Shown: in pieces, positions 40,052 through 49,113 of the stretch
Position numbering within the stretch: position 1 is the stretch's first letter
Layout of the letters: each line of letters starts with the position of its first letter
From: Lutacidiplasma sp049802875
Lineage (GTDB): Archaea; Thermoplasmatota; Thermoplasmata; Lutacidiplasmatales; UBA184
Assembly (NCBI GenBank): GCA_049802875.1
Contig: JBARNH010000043.1
Span: forward strand, 1 to 56,018
DNA length: 56,018 bases
Direction: 5' to 3'
Notes under the pieces: model-generated
Databases searched by the model: none
What the model saw: only the letters and a program-made list of their open reading frames with translations
What the model was told of the DNA's origin: nothing
Program-made: the position numbers and the translations under genes

Positions 40052-40678
40052 ATGGCGCGCGGGGTGATGCTGATGAGCGGCGGCATCGACTCGCCCGTTG
40101 CCCTCCACTACATGCTGCGTCAGGGCCACGAGGTCGTGGCGGTTCACATGGACAACCGTCCGTTCACGGACGACTCCCCTCTCGAGAAGGTCGTCGACCA
40201 TCTGACGCTGCTGCGGGACCGGTATCAGCAACCCATCCCGCTCTACGTCGTACCGCACGGGTCGACCCAGACGACCCTCATGCGGAACACGGACCGTCAC
40301 GTGGGCTGCATCCTGTGTCGGCGCTTCATGTGGCGGTCCGCGGAGCGGATTGCCGAGCGCGAGGCGGCGACCTTTCTCATCACGGGGGAGGCGCTCGGTC
40401 AGGTCGCATCCCAGACGCTCTCCAACATGCACAGCGCGACGGCGTCCGTGCGCCTGCCGATCGTGCGCCCGTTGATCGGGTTCGACAAGCAGGAGATCGA
40501 AGCGGTTGCGAAGGAGATCGGGACCTACGGGATATCGACCCGACCGGGCGTTTGTTGTCAGGCCGTGCCGGACAAACCGGCGACCCGTTCGAACCTGGTC
40601 CAGATCCTGCGGGAAGAGGAGCAGGTGGATGTCGAGCAGATCATCGACGACTGCGTCCGAAAAGCCGTGATCCTCTAG
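40052..40678 (+). CDS. ThiI-like PP-loop tRNA sulfurtransferase domain (no THUMP)
   Basis: About 208 aa from ATG 40052, chosen by its TATA box. The PP-loop is MLMSGGIDSPVALHYML (~6-22), which binds ATP, with VGCILCRRFMWRSAERIA, LITGEALGQVASQT (~108) and a Cys pair in STRPGVCCQAVPDKPATR, the C-terminal ThiI-type pattern. Full ThiI proteins carry N-terminal NFLD and THUMP RNA-binding domains, which are absent here. It likely activates a tRNA uridine (s4U) or related target with ATP; tRNA binding would need another protein. Confidence 0.82.
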   Translation: MARGVMLMSGGIDSPVALHYMLRQGHEVVAVHMDNRPFTDDSPLEKVVDHLTLLRDRYQQPIPLYVVPHGSTQTTLMRNTDRHVGCILCRRFMWRSAERIAEREAATFLITGEALGQVASQTLSNMHSATASVRLPIVRPLIGFDKQEIEAVAKEIGTYGISTRPGVCCQAVPDKPATRSNLVQILREEEQVDVEQIIDDCVRKAVIL

Positions 40679-40750
40679 GGTCCATACTCTTCGCCCCGGG
40701 AGGATGGGTCCCTCGCCGGGCTCGTCCAGTGCCTAACTGGCCGCCATTGC

Positions 40751-40788
40751 AAAAAAAAGAACCCAACTTCGGGCAAAGAAAGGGTTGG
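40751..40788 (-). terminator. Intrinsic-type terminator of the 40808-41443 gene
   Basis: On the minus strand, CCAAC pairs with GTTGG around a ~16-nt loop, followed by TTCTTTTTTTT ending at 40751. It lies 20 bp after the gene's stop. T-rich tracts alone terminate archaeal RNA polymerase, so the hairpin may be incidental. Confidence 0.5.
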
Positions 40789-40807
40789 ACCGGACACCCC
40801 GGTCGGA

Positions 40808-41443
40808 TCAGAGGTACTGCTTGTCGTCGTAGCAGTAGTAGCGCTGGTACTGGGCGACGTAGGTTCCCGGCTTTCCGCAGGTGGGGCAGAACGGGACCGC
40901 GGGCGCCGCTTGGGGCGGCGGTGAGCCCATCATCGCGGTGGGCGCCTGGGGGGGCGGGGCACCATACATCGGCTGCCCTCCCTGGGGCGGGTAGCCGCCC
41001 TGCGGGGGCTGTCCACCGGACATCATCGCCCGCTGCGCGTTGATCAGCGGGTCGTACTTGATGTACGCAATCAGGAGGATGATTCCGAGGATGATCCCGA
41101 AAATGAATCCGAGGACCATCCAGATCAGGGTCTGGGACTTCGCCGCCTCGTACTGGCGAGCGTTGACCTTGGCCTCGATCGACTTCATCTGCATCCAGAC
41201 GATGACGATGAAGACGCCGGAGATCACGAGGTAGATCGCGGGAATCAGGGCAGCGGCCACGGCGCCGCCGCAGTACGCGTCGTATCCAATGAACGTAGAA
41301 CAGACACTCGAGAGGTACGCGACCCACGCGAGATAGATGATTCCGCCGAGCAGGATCAGAATGCCGAAGATCAGCGCGAGGATCCTCGCAAGGTGAAGCA
41401 TCGACTTGATTGACTGGGCCTCGGGAGGTTCCTGATAGTTCAT
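40808..41443 (-). CDS. Three-helix membrane protein with Pro/Gly-rich linker and zinc ribbon
   Basis: About 211 aa from ATG 41443. Helices at about 17-45, 60-85 and 105-130 (LALIFGILILLGGIIYLAWV, AALIPAIYLVISGVFIVIVW, MVLGFIFGIILGIILLIAYI), then a cytoplasmic Pro/Gly/Gln linker with GGQPPQGGYPPQGGQP-type repeats, and a C-terminal ribbon FCPTCGKPGTYVAQYQRYYCYDDKQYL with three Cys. This layout is common in archaeal membrane proteins of unknown role. A terminator-like T tract follows the gene. Confidence 0.75.
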   Translation of the reverse strand: MNYQEPPEAQSIKSMLHLARILALIFGILILLGGIIYLAWVAYLSSVCSTFIGYDAYCGGAVAAALIPAIYLVISGVFIVIVWMQMKSIEAKVNARQYEAAKSQTLIWMVLGFIFGIILGIILLIAYIKYDPLINAQRAMMSGGQPPQGGYPPQGGQPMYGAPPPQAPTAMMGSPPPQAAPAVPFCPTCGKPGTYVAQYQRYYCYDDKQYL

Positions 41444-41633
41444 TCCGCTCAAGTTTTTCACCTGCGCTTCGGTCGCGCCACGGGCCAGCCGGGTACATAA
41501 ACCTACCTCAAGCGAGGTCGCACGGAGTTCCGGAAGGAACGCGCGGCGCCGCGCTCGCCCCGGGGTGGTTAAGGGAAGGGGTGCCGTCATCCACAAGTGC
41601 GGCCGCCGCTTCGAGTCGGCCCGGTGGCGGTCG

Positions 41634-41942
41634 ATGTATCGAAAACTCCGACTCTGCTCGAACAACGGCGGATACGAGGCGATACCGGATCCGCCCCTTC
41701 GTCTCGACCTGCCGGAGCTGCGCCGGTCCCTCGAACGCGCCGGGATCGCCGTCGTGGACGCCCGAGTGATGCTCGTCGCCGCCACTGACCCCGAGGTCAC
41801 GATCAGTCGGTCCGGCCGTCTCCTGTTCAAAACGCAGGACCCGGCGGCCGCCGAGAGGGGGTTCCAGCAGCTTCGCCGCTTTGCGGACCTCCCCGGCACC
41901 GCGGACAGGGACGTGATCACGCGACGAGGCGGGATATCCTAA
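41634..41942 (+). CDS. Small conserved-looking archaeal protein
   Basis: About 102 aa from ATG 41634; the frame extends to 41565 with less convincing codons. It shows two alternating parts: LPELRRSLERAGIAVVDARVMLVA, and EVTISRSGRLLFKTQDPAAAERGFQQL, the latter resembling the strand-loop-strand-helix of TBP-like or thiosulfate-type small archaeal domains (E-V-T-I-x-x-S-G-R-x-L-x-K-T-x-D). No Cys ribbon or membrane segment. It ends ~36 bp before the thiolase gene, same strand, and may be co-transcribed with it. Function unknown. Confidence 0.6.
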   Translation: MYRKLRLCSNNGGYEAIPDPPLRLDLPELRRSLERAGIAVVDARVMLVAATDPEVTISRSGRLLFKTQDPAAAERGFQQLRRFADLPGTADRDVITRRGGIS

Positions 41943-41977
41943 AGCCTGCTGCCGTACTCTTGCAGGCGGGGGTGTCG

Positions 41978-43132
41978 ATGCGCGAGACGTGGGTCATCGG
42001 GGCCGCCTCGAACCGGTTCGGCAAGATGAAGGAGACCGGTCGGGAGGCCGCGACGCGGGTCTCTTACGAGGCGATCCGACAGTCCGGACTCGAACCGAAG
42101 GACATCGGGTACACCTTCGTCTCCAACTGCTTCGGCCTCACCGAAAAACAGGGGCACGTCGGCCCGCTCATCAACGGCGGCCTGGGGATTCCCGACGTTC
42201 CGTCGTGCACGATCGAGTCGGCCTGTTCCTCCTCGAGCGCGGGCCTCCACGAGGCGTTCGTTCATGTCGCGGGGGGCTTCTGCGACGCCGCGCTCGTGGT
42301 CGGCGTGGAGAAGCTCTCGCATCTCGACACCCTGACCGCGACAAGCTACTTCGCCGAGGCGGCGGACTATGCCTTCGAGACGAAGAACGGCGCGACGTTC
42401 CCGGGACTCTACGCCACGCTCGCGAACGCGTATCAGAAGGCATTCCCGATGAAACCCGAGGTGCTCGGCACGGTCGCCATCCGCGACCACGCGAACGCGG
42501 CGAGGAATCCCCACGCTCACTTCCAGAAGGAGATCACGATGGAGACGTACCTCAATTCGCCGATGATCGCCTCTCCTCTTCGACTCTTCGACTGTTGCCC
42601 ATTCTCGGACGGCGCGGCCGCCGTCGTCGTCGCGGCGAAGGAGTTCGTCAAGAAACCCGTCACCGAGCCGCTCGTCATCCGCGCTTCCGCACGGTCCGGA
42701 TCGGTCACGGAGATGCAGGACCGGCCCGACTTGTTGGGGCTGCCGGCCACTCGGACCGCGGCGGAGAAAGCGTTCCGGCAGGCCAAGATCGAGCGGAGTC
42801 AGGTCGATTTCCTCGAGGTTCACGACTGTTTCACGATCGCGGAGCTACTCGCGCTGGAGGATCTCGGGTTCTTCCCGCGAGGAACGGCGGGGGCGGCTGA
42901 GGTGGACGGAGTCACGGCCCGCGACGGAAAACTTCCGGTCAATTCGTCCGGCGGTCTCAAGGCGAAGGGGCACCCGGTAAGTGCGACCGGAGTCAGCCAG
43001 GTCATGGAGATCTTCGAGCAGTTCAATGGCCTCGCGCCGGGACGCGAGGTCCCGCACGCCGAAACGGCCCTCGCCCACAACGTGGGGGCGACGGGCGGTT
43101 CTTGCTCGGTCCACATCTTCTCGCGCCGGTAG
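41978..43132 (+). CDS. SCP-x/thiolase-family acyl-CoA acetyltransferase
   Basis: About 384 aa from ATG 41978, preceded by ggcgggggtg. Catalytic Cys83 lies in IESACSSSSAGL; the histidine motif is HDCFTIAELLA and the C-terminal GGLKAKGHPVSATGVSQ is the glycine-rich loop with His. The HDCF form marks the SCP-x-like (non-NEAH) thiolases that work with a DUF35 partner, which is encoded next. In beta-oxidation it would cleave 3-ketoacyl-CoA; in archaeal mevalonate synthesis similar proteins form acetoacetyl-CoA. Cytoplasmic. First of a same-strand trio with the DUF35 and acyl-CoA ligase genes. Confidence 0.92.
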   Translation: MRETWVIGAASNRFGKMKETGREAATRVSYEAIRQSGLEPKDIGYTFVSNCFGLTEKQGHVGPLINGGLGIPDVPSCTIESACSSSSAGLHEAFVHVAGGFCDAALVVGVEKLSHLDTLTATSYFAEAADYAFETKNGATFPGLYATLANAYQKAFPMKPEVLGTVAIRDHANAARNPHAHFQKEITMETYLNSPMIASPLRLFDCCPFSDGAAAVVVAAKEFVKKPVTEPLVIRASARSGSVTEMQDRPDLLGLPATRTAAEKAFRQAKIERSQVDFLEVHDCFTIAELLALEDLGFFPRGTAGAAEVDGVTARDGKLPVNSSGGLKAKGHPVSATGVSQVMEIFEQFNGLAPGREVPHAETALAHNVGATGGSCSVHIFSRR

Positions 43133-43139
43133 AGGAGGG

Positions 43140-43556
43140 ATCGCCGCGACCGACGAACTGCCCGCCGCCTCCCACACGATCCGGGAGTACTACGAAGGGT
43201 ACGAGGAGGGTCACCGCCTGCGCGGCTTCCGTTCCCCGAACTGCGGGCTCGTGACCGCGACTTGGGGACTCGCTTGCCCTCGGTGCGGTAAAGCGGACCT
43301 CGAAGAGACCGTCCTTTCGGAACACGGAAGGGTCTACGCCTTCACGGTCCTGAGCGTCCCCGGCGACGAGTTCCTCAACGACGCGCCCTACGCGTACGTC
43401 GTGGTCGAACTCGACGGAGGCGGGCGGGTGACGGGCTGGATGCCGACCGTGAAATCGGAGAAGGATCTCTCGATCGGGACTCCGGTACACTTCGCCCCCG
43501 GGTACAAGCCCGGGGTCCAATTCGCTCGCGACTCTGATGCCCCGGGCACGGGATGA
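43140..43556 (+). CDS. DUF35 OB-fold thiolase partner protein
   Basis: About 138 aa. N-terminal helices THTIREYYEGYEEGHRLRG-like, a rubredoxin-type ribbon RSPNCGLVTATWGLACPRCG and an OB fold (VYAFTVLSV, YAYVVVELDGGGRVTGW, IGTPVHF). Only three ribbon Cys are seen: the first CxxC has Ser in place of Cys. In this family the protein bridges thiolase and HMG-CoA synthase or assists acyl-CoA channelling. No ATG, GTG or TTG is available: a strong ggaggg lies at 43134-43139 and then ATC (43140) or CTG (43158), so the start is uncertain and may involve a base error. Its stop overlaps the next gene's start by ATGA. Confidence 0.82.
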   Translation: MAATDELPAASHTIREYYEGYEEGHRLRGFRSPNCGLVTATWGLACPRCGKADLEETVLSEHGRVYAFTVLSVPGDEFLNDAPYAYVVVELDGGGRVTGWMPTVKSEKDLSIGTPVHFAPGYKPGVQFARDSDAPGTG

Positions 43557-45283
43557 CGTTCGTGGCCTCCCCACTCCCCGCCGACGTCGACCGTTTTTGG
43601 CTGCGGAAGTATCCGTCCGACGTTTCGCCGACCGTCGAGATCCCGAACGTTCTCCTGACCGAGCTCATTGAAGCGAGCTGCCACAAGTGGGCGAACCACA
43701 CCGCGCTCGAGTACTACGGCGCAAAATGGACGTACGAGCGTTTCTGGGCACAGAGCGAGCGGTTCGCCGCCGCCCTTCGCCAGAACGGAGTAGGGCCCGG
43801 CGACCGGGTGGCCCTCTATCTGCCCAACTGTCCGCTCTACCCGATCGCGCTCTTCGCGACCCTAAGGCTCGGAGCCATCGTAGTGCAGGTCAGTCCCCTG
43901 TACCTCGGGCAGGACCTCTCCCGGATCCTTCGCGACTCGGGTCCGAAGGCGATCGTGACCTTAGAGATCCTGTACCCGAACGTAGCCCGGATCCGGGCTG
44001 ACTACCCCATCCCCGTCGCCTTCGTCGCTCGGCTGCGAGAGTTCTACCCGTGGTACACCCGGCCCTTCGTCAATTCGGTCCTCCGGAAGCGGCAGCTCCC
44101 GACCGATTTTCCGAACGACCCGTGGGTCCATCCGTACTCCACCGCGATCCGCTCCCAGGACCGGGTCGACACCTATCGAGCGGACCCGGCGCGGACGGTC
44201 GCGGTGTACCAGTATACGGGCGGTACCACCGGTGTTGCCAAAGCCGCGATGCTGACGCATCGCAACCTCGTGGCCAACGTCACGCAGGGGAACTCCTGGA
44301 ACACGAGTCGCGTGTCCGGCGCGGAGGTCATCCTCGCCTCGATCCCGTTTTTCCACGTCTACGGCCTCACGGTCTGCCTCCTGATGGGGCTCGCTGACGG
44401 CGCGGCGATCGTGATCCAAACTCGGCCCGAGATTCGCGAGCTCCTGAAGCTCATCGACCGGTACCAACCGACGCAGTTCCCCGGAGTGCCGGCGCTCTAC
44501 AACGCGTTCAATCAGCAGCCGGACATCGCGCGCCACAAGATTCACTCGATCCGGTACTGCCTCTCCGGGTCGGCGCCGCTTCCGATCGAGGTCGCCCGCC
44601 GCTTTGAGTCGCTCACGGGTGGGACCCTCGTGGAGGGATACGGTCTGAGCGAAACGTCCCCGGTGACGCACGTCAACCCGGTCCACGGAGAACGTCGGGC
44701 CGGATCGGTCGGTCTCCCCCTGCCCAACACCGACGAACGCGTGGTCGACCTGGAGAGCGCCTCGCGAGCGCTGGCGGTGGGAGAGGTCGGGGAGCTGGCG
44801 GTGCGCGGCCCGCAGGTCATGCTCGGCTACTTCAACCACCCCGACGCGACCGCGGCCGTCCTGCGTGACGGGTGGTTCCTCACCGGCGACCTCGCCCGGC
44901 TCGACGCGGACGGATACGCCTACATCGTCGACCGGAAGAAGGACGTGATCAACGTCGGCGGAATGAAGGTCTATCCGCGCGAGGTCGAGGAGGTCCTCTT
45001 CCAGCACCCGGCGGTCCAGGACGTCGCGGCGCTCGGGGTACCGGACGCGGAGCACGGGGAGGTCGTCAAGGCGTTCGTGGTTAAGAAACCGGGAACGACC
45101 GTCACCGCGGAGGGGCTCATCGCGTTCGTCCGAGAGCGGATCGCGCACTACAAGGCACCGCGGACGATCGAGTTCCGGGACTCCTTACCCCGGAGCGGCG
45201 TGCAGAAGGTCCTGCGACGCGTGCTGCGCGACGAGGAGACGGCTCCCGCCCCGGCGGCCGCGGCTACTCTCCCCGCGAAATGA
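43553..45283 (+). CDS. Long-chain acyl-CoA ligase (AMP-forming)
   Basis: The 576-aa product activates fatty acids to acyl-CoA via acyl-AMP. ANL-family motifs: YTGGTTGVAKAAMLTH (P-loop, ~222-237), SGSAPLP, GYGLSETSPVTH (~363-374), DGWFLTGDLARLDADGYAYI (~438-457) and RKKDVINVGGMKVYPREVEE, with the conserved catalytic Lys expected in the last SGVQKVLRR segment. Start overlaps the DUF35 gene by ATGA, so translation is coupled; its end overlaps the convergent acyl-CoA dehydrogenase by 20 bp. It feeds the beta-oxidation enzymes next door. Confidence 0.93.
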   Translation: MTFVASPLPADVDRFWLRKYPSDVSPTVEIPNVLLTELIEASCHKWANHTALEYYGAKWTYERFWAQSERFAAALRQNGVGPGDRVALYLPNCPLYPIALFATLRLGAIVVQVSPLYLGQDLSRILRDSGPKAIVTLEILYPNVARIRADYPIPVAFVARLREFYPWYTRPFVNSVLRKRQLPTDFPNDPWVHPYSTAIRSQDRVDTYRADPARTVAVYQYTGGTTGVAKAAMLTHRNLVANVTQGNSWNTSRVSGAEVILASIPFFHVYGLTVCLLMGLADGAAIVIQTRPEIRELLKLIDRYQPTQFPGVPALYNAFNQQPDIARHKIHSIRYCLSGSAPLPIEVARRFESLTGGTLVEGYGLSETSPVTHVNPVHGERRAGSVGLPLPNTDERVVDLESASRALAVGEVGELAVRGPQVMLGYFNHPDATAAVLRDGWFLTGDLARLDADGYAYIVDRKKDVINVGGMKVYPREVEEVLFQHPAVQDVAALGVPDAEHGEVVKAFVVKKPGTTVTAEGLIAFVRERIAHYKAPRTIEFRDSLPRSGVQKVLRRVLRDEETAPAPAAAATLPAK

Positions 45284-46457
45284 GGTCCCGGGAGACGACC
45301 AACCGCTGGATCTCGTTCGTCCCCTCGAAGATCTCGCTGATCCGAGCGTCCCGATAGGCGCGCTCGATCGGGGTCCCCCGGATGTAGCCGAGACCCCCGT
45401 GGATCTGCAGCGCTTCGTCGATGACCTCGCCCGCCCACTCGGAGGCGAGGCACTTCACCGTCGCCGACTCTCGGGTCTTCTCCGCGCGCTCGAGGCGGGT
45501 CCATTTCTTGGGGTCCGTCCCGAGCCGGTCCTGGTGCTCCGCCGCGTGGTAGACCATGAAGCGAAGGGCGTGGATCTTCATCGCCATGTCCGCGAGCTTG
45601 AATTGGATCACTTCGTACTCGCTGATCGGGAGTCCGAACTGGGTCCGGTTCTTCGAGAACTCGAGGGCCTCGTGCGTCGCCGCCTGCATGCCACCCAGCG
45701 ACGCCGCGCCGAGCGAGACTCGTCCGACGTCGAGGGCGGTCATCGCGACGTGGAAACCACGGCCGACCTCTCCGAGCACGTGCTCGGGACCTAGGGCGAC
45801 GTGGTCGAGGATCAACTCGGCGGTCGAAGTGCCGTGCAATCCCATCTTCTTCTCGCACCGCCCGACCTTGAACCCCGGGAGCTTGGTATCGACGAGAAAC
45901 GCGGTCACTCCCCCGTTCGGCCCGAGCTTGACGTCGTTACTTGCCATCAGGACGACCGTGTCGGCTTCCCGGCCGTTCGAGACGTAGATCTTGTTCCCCG
46001 TGAGGACCCAGCCGTTGCCCGACCGTTCGGCCACGGTGTGGACCGCCCCGGAGTCGCTTCCGGATCCGGGTTCGGTGAGGCTGAACGCCAAGAGGGTCTT
46101 GCCCTGAGCCGCCGGAACGAGCCAACGCCGCTTCTGTTCCTCGGTCCCGTAGTAGAGCAGCGGGGTCGTCCCGAGCGAAGTGTGGGCGCCGACGATCGTC
46201 CCATGCGACGCGTCGACCTTCCCGAGCTCTTCGAGGAAGATGCAGTAGCCTACCTTGCCGAGGCCGAGACCTCCGTACTCTTCCGGAATCGGAACGCCGA
46301 AGTAGCCTTCGGCCTGCATCTTCGCGACGCTCGCACGAGGGAACTCTTCGGTCGCGTCCATCTCCGCGACGACCGGGGCGACCTCCTTCTGGAGGAACGT
46401 CCGGGCCGCGGATCGGAACGCCTCTTGGTCGGGAGTGAACGAGAAATCGATCGGCAT
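45264..46457 (-). CDS. Acyl-CoA dehydrogenase
   Basis: The 397-aa FAD enzyme introduces the trans-2 double bond into acyl-CoA and passes electrons to ETF. N-terminal helical domain, then the flavin-contact LLAFSLTEPGSGSDSGAV (~130-147), and the C-terminal motif IHGGLGYIRGTPIERAYRDA followed by RISEIFEGTNEIQ with the catalytic Glu. Length is typical. It starts 2 bp after the enoyl-CoA hydratase stops on the minus strand, so these two beta-oxidation steps share a transcript. ETF alpha and an ETF-quinone oxidoreductase-like protein lie at the right end of the window. Confidence 0.95.
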   Translation of the reverse strand: MPIDFSFTPDQEAFRSAARTFLQKEVAPVVAEMDATEEFPRASVAKMQAEGYFGVPIPEEYGGLGLGKVGYCIFLEELGKVDASHGTIVGAHTSLGTTPLLYYGTEEQKRRWLVPAAQGKTLLAFSLTEPGSGSDSGAVHTVAERSGNGWVLTGNKIYVSNGREADTVVLMASNDVKLGPNGGVTAFLVDTKLPGFKVGRCEKKMGLHGTSTAELILDHVALGPEHVLGEVGRGFHVAMTALDVGRVSLGAASLGGMQAATHEALEFSKNRTQFGLPISEYEVIQFKLADMAMKIHALRFMVYHAAEHQDRLGTDPKKWTRLERAEKTRESATVKCLASEWAGEVIDEALQIHGGLGYIRGTPIERAYRDARISEIFEGTNEIQRLVVSRDLISRGE

Positions 46458-46459
46458 GC

Positions 46460-47275
46460 CTAAGCTCCCGAGAACTTCGGCGGTCGCCGCTCGACGAACG
46501 CAGCGATCCCCTCCCCGAGGTCCTTGGACGGGAGCACCTCGGTTTCGAACAGCTTCGTCTCGTTCTCGATGCCCCGAGAGAGCGGCAGTGCGAAGCCGTC
46601 ATCGATCGACCGCTTGGCCGCTCGAACTGCCTTCGGTGCCCGCTGAGCGATCGTGTGGGCGAGGTCTCGGGCGGCGCGGAGCTCCTGGCCGGCCGGAACG
46701 GTCTTGTTGACGAGCCCGATCTTCAGCGCCTCGGCGGCGGAGATCATCGCGCCCGTGAAGATCAGTTCCTTCGCCTTCGCGACGCCGACGAGCCGAGGGA
46801 GTCGCTGCGTTCCCCCGTACGCGGGGATCAGTCCCAGGGTCACCTCGGGGGCGCCCAGTTTGGCGGACTCTCCGGCCAGCCGAAGGTCGCACGCGAGCGC
46901 GAGTTCGAGTCCTCCTCCGAGCGCGAGCCCGTTGATGGCGGCGATCACCGGTACGCGCAGTTGAGCGAGTCGGTCGTAGACCGCGATCCCCTTCCGCGCC
47001 ACTTCGGGAGCGTGAGCGAGGTCCAGCGTCGCCATCTCTTTGACGTCCGCGCCGGCGCTGAAGTACTGTCCCTCCCCCGTGAGGACCACGGCCCGTACCT
47101 TCGGGTCGTCGGCGAGCTCACTGACGCGTCGGTCCAGGTCGTCCAGGAGCCGGGTGGTGAGGGCGTTCACCGGTGGGTGCGTGAGCACCAGGGTCTCGAC
47201 GCCATCGTCCTCACTCCTTCGACCCACCGTTCCGCCGTCGGTCACGAGTATCCCTGCCTCGCCGGGCGATACCAC
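46460..47275 (-). CDS. Enoyl-CoA hydratase/isomerase family protein
   Basis: The 271-aa product starts at GTG 47275, with a ~15-residue extension before the crotonase fold. It hydrates 2-enoyl-CoA in beta-oxidation. Oxyanion-hole parts AGADVKEM (~78) and NGLALGGGLELALACD (~120-135); the catalytic Glu positions are Glu in GGGLELA and the PEVTLGLIPAYGGTQRL segment (~150-166). Length fits the family. The acyl-CoA dehydrogenase follows after 2 bp; the divergent MFS transporter begins 87 bp away. Confidence 0.92.
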   Translation of the reverse strand: MVSPGEAGILVTDGGTVGRRSEDDGVETLVLTHPPVNALTTRLLDDLDRRVSELADDPKVRAVVLTGEGQYFSAGADVKEMATLDLAHAPEVARKGIAVYDRLAQLRVPVIAAINGLALGGGLELALACDLRLAGESAKLGAPEVTLGLIPAYGGTQRLPRLVGVAKAKELIFTGAMISAAEALKIGLVNKTVPAGQELRAARDLAHTIAQRAPKAVRAAKRSIDDGFALPLSRGIENETKLFETEVLPSKDLGEGIAAFVERRPPKFSGA

Positions 47276-47361
47276 CGCCGAACGAAACCTTTTGGGACCT
47301 GGGCGACGGCGCGCCGAGTCCCCGTTATTGTTGATAAGAGAGGCACGACCGTATTGCTTCC

Positions 47362-48567
47362 GTGGCGAATCGCGAGCTGCTCTCCCTCTCGCTCTACTCG
47401 CTCCTCGCGAGTAATCGGGGAGGGCTGTTCATCGTCTTCCTTCCGCTCTACCTGGTCGAGCTGAAAGGGGCGAGCCTTCCGAGCGCGCTCGCGATCCTCA
47501 CCCTCGCCTACGTTCCCGCGAGCCTGATCAGCCCGCTGGTCGGTCGCCTGTCGGACCGGGCCGGCCGCCGACGTCCGTACCTGCTGCTGGGGGAGGCATT
47601 GGCGTTCCCGTTGTTTCTCGGCATCACATTCGTGCCAGGGTACGTGCTCGCCGGCGCCCTCTTCATCGCCGCGGAGCTGGCCCTCGCGATCGGGGGACCG
47701 GCGTACACGGCCTACGTCGCCGACGTCACCCGCGCGGGGGAACGCGGAGCGGGGTACGGTCTGCTCAACGCGACTTCGAGTGCCGGCGGGGTCGTCGGTG
47801 TGATCGTCGCCGGGGTCATCACGCTCGAATTCGGACTCATCGCACTGTTCCCGTTCGTGATCGCGGTGATGGTGGGGACCCTTTCCGTCGTCATCTTCCT
47901 GGTTCCGGACATTCACGTGCAAGCCACCCCCACCCGCCGCCCCCTCCGCGAGATGAAGCCGGTGATCACGTTCTCGTTCGCCGTATCGATCCGCGCGATC
48001 GGGAGCGGGGCGGTCGCGACGTTCTACGGTTACCTCGCGGCGACCCTCGGAGCGAATGACCTGGAGGTCAGCATCGTCGCGGTCGCCGGGCTCCTCACGG
48101 GCGCCCTCGTTTCGCTGCCGCTCGGCCGCCTGATCGACCGGCGGGGAGAGATCCAGGGGATCTGGTACGGTACCGCGCTCACGCTCGCGTCGTACGGGAT
48201 CTTCATGTTCTCGACGACCTGGACCGAAACGATCCCGGCCCAAGCGGTCCGTAACGGCGGCCTCGCCCTCGTGGGCACGGGGATGCAGGCCTGGGTAGCC
48301 CGCGCCGCCCCGGAGGGGCACCGGGCCGAGTACCTCGGGGTGTTCTCGCTGATCAACTCGTCGTTGTGGAGCGTCGGACCGCTGGTCGGCGCCGTCGCCA
48401 TCGAGTTCTTCGGCTACCTTGGGCTCTTCGTCATGGCGATCGGGACGACCGTGATCTCGCTGGTCGTGATGGAGTTCCTCTATGGGGAGATGGGAATCCG
48501 GACTCGCCTGAACCCCCCTTCCACGCCGGCGCCCTTGGACCCCTCTCCGGCCCGCAGGGTCATGTAG
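47362..48567 (+). CDS. MFS transporter
   Basis: The 401-aa product starts at GTG 47362, with a TATA-like ataagag about 25 nt before it. Twelve hydrophobic segments in two halves; loop motif LVGRLSDRAGRRRPYLL (~62-78) is the MFS signature, and SLPLGRLIDRRGEIQG is its second-half counterpart. Substrate not evident. It is divergent from the beta-oxidation genes and might export or import a metabolite linked to them, but this rests only on location. Confidence 0.88.
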   Translation: MANRELLSLSLYSLLASNRGGLFIVFLPLYLVELKGASLPSALAILTLAYVPASLISPLVGRLSDRAGRRRPYLLLGEALAFPLFLGITFVPGYVLAGALFIAAELALAIGGPAYTAYVADVTRAGERGAGYGLLNATSSAGGVVGVIVAGVITLEFGLIALFPFVIAVMVGTLSVVIFLVPDIHVQATPTRRPLREMKPVITFSFAVSIRAIGSGAVATFYGYLAATLGANDLEVSIVAVAGLLTGALVSLPLGRLIDRRGEIQGIWYGTALTLASYGIFMFSTTWTETIPAQAVRNGGLALVGTGMQAWVARAAPEGHRAEYLGVFSLINSSLWSVGPLVGAVAIEFFGYLGLFVMAIGTTVISLVVMEFLYGEMGIRTRLNPPSTPAPLDPSPARRVM

Positions 48568-48587
48568 CGGTCCGGTTTTCGCCGGCA

Positions 48588-49106
48588 ATGGTGTCCTTCC
48601 GCGTCGTGGCCGACGTCCGGGCCCCGCCGGACTTCGTCGTCGACTGGTGGCTCGAGTACACGCCCGAGGACGCGTCCGTCGCGCAGGGGGCAGGCCAAGA
48701 GGCGGTGCGAATCGACGACCGGACGGTGCGCCTCAGTACCCGTTCCGAGGTCGGCGGACGGGTGCGATCGACCGTGGGCACCGTAGTCCGAACCGGGGCG
48801 ACCACTTGGCGAATGACCGCCCACGTCTTCTCCGGGGATTCCGCGGTCTCCACGCTGCAGACCGCCTATTCCGTCGCGGCGACCGTGGACGGGAGTCGTG
48901 TCGAGGCGAATTTTGAGATTCGGGGCCTGACCCTGACGTGGCGGGTCGCTCTCTCGACAGCTCGATTCTTCCTTCGCCGAGATCGCGTGCGCTCTCTCGA
49001 GCGATGCGCGCGCGCCATTGAGCAGGAGTTCGCCCGACCCGCCCGCGGACGCGCGGTCGGCGCCCCTGGTTCCCCACCGGAGTCGACGATCGCTCCGCCG
49101 GCGTGA
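48588..49106 (+). CDS. SRPBCC/START-like domain protein
   Basis: About 172 aa from ATG 48588, 20 bp after the MFS stop. It has the polyketide-cyclase/START layout: VSFRVVADVRAPPDFVVDWWLEYTPED at the start, then beta strands RTVRLSTRSEVGGRVRST, TTWRMTAHVF, VDGSRVEANFEIRGLTLTWR, and a long C-terminal helix RDRVRSLERCARAIEQEF. Such folds bind hydrophobic ligands. The last ~25 residues are Pro/Ala-rich. No specific ligand can be assigned. Confidence 0.7.
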   Translation: MVSFRVVADVRAPPDFVVDWWLEYTPEDASVAQGAGQEAVRIDDRTVRLSTRSEVGGRVRSTVGTVVRTGATTWRMTAHVFSGDSAVSTLQTAYSVAATVDGSRVEANFEIRGLTLTWRVALSTARFFLRRDRVRSLERCARAIEQEFARPARGRAVGAPGSPPESTIAPPA

Positions 49107-49113
49107 GCATTCT

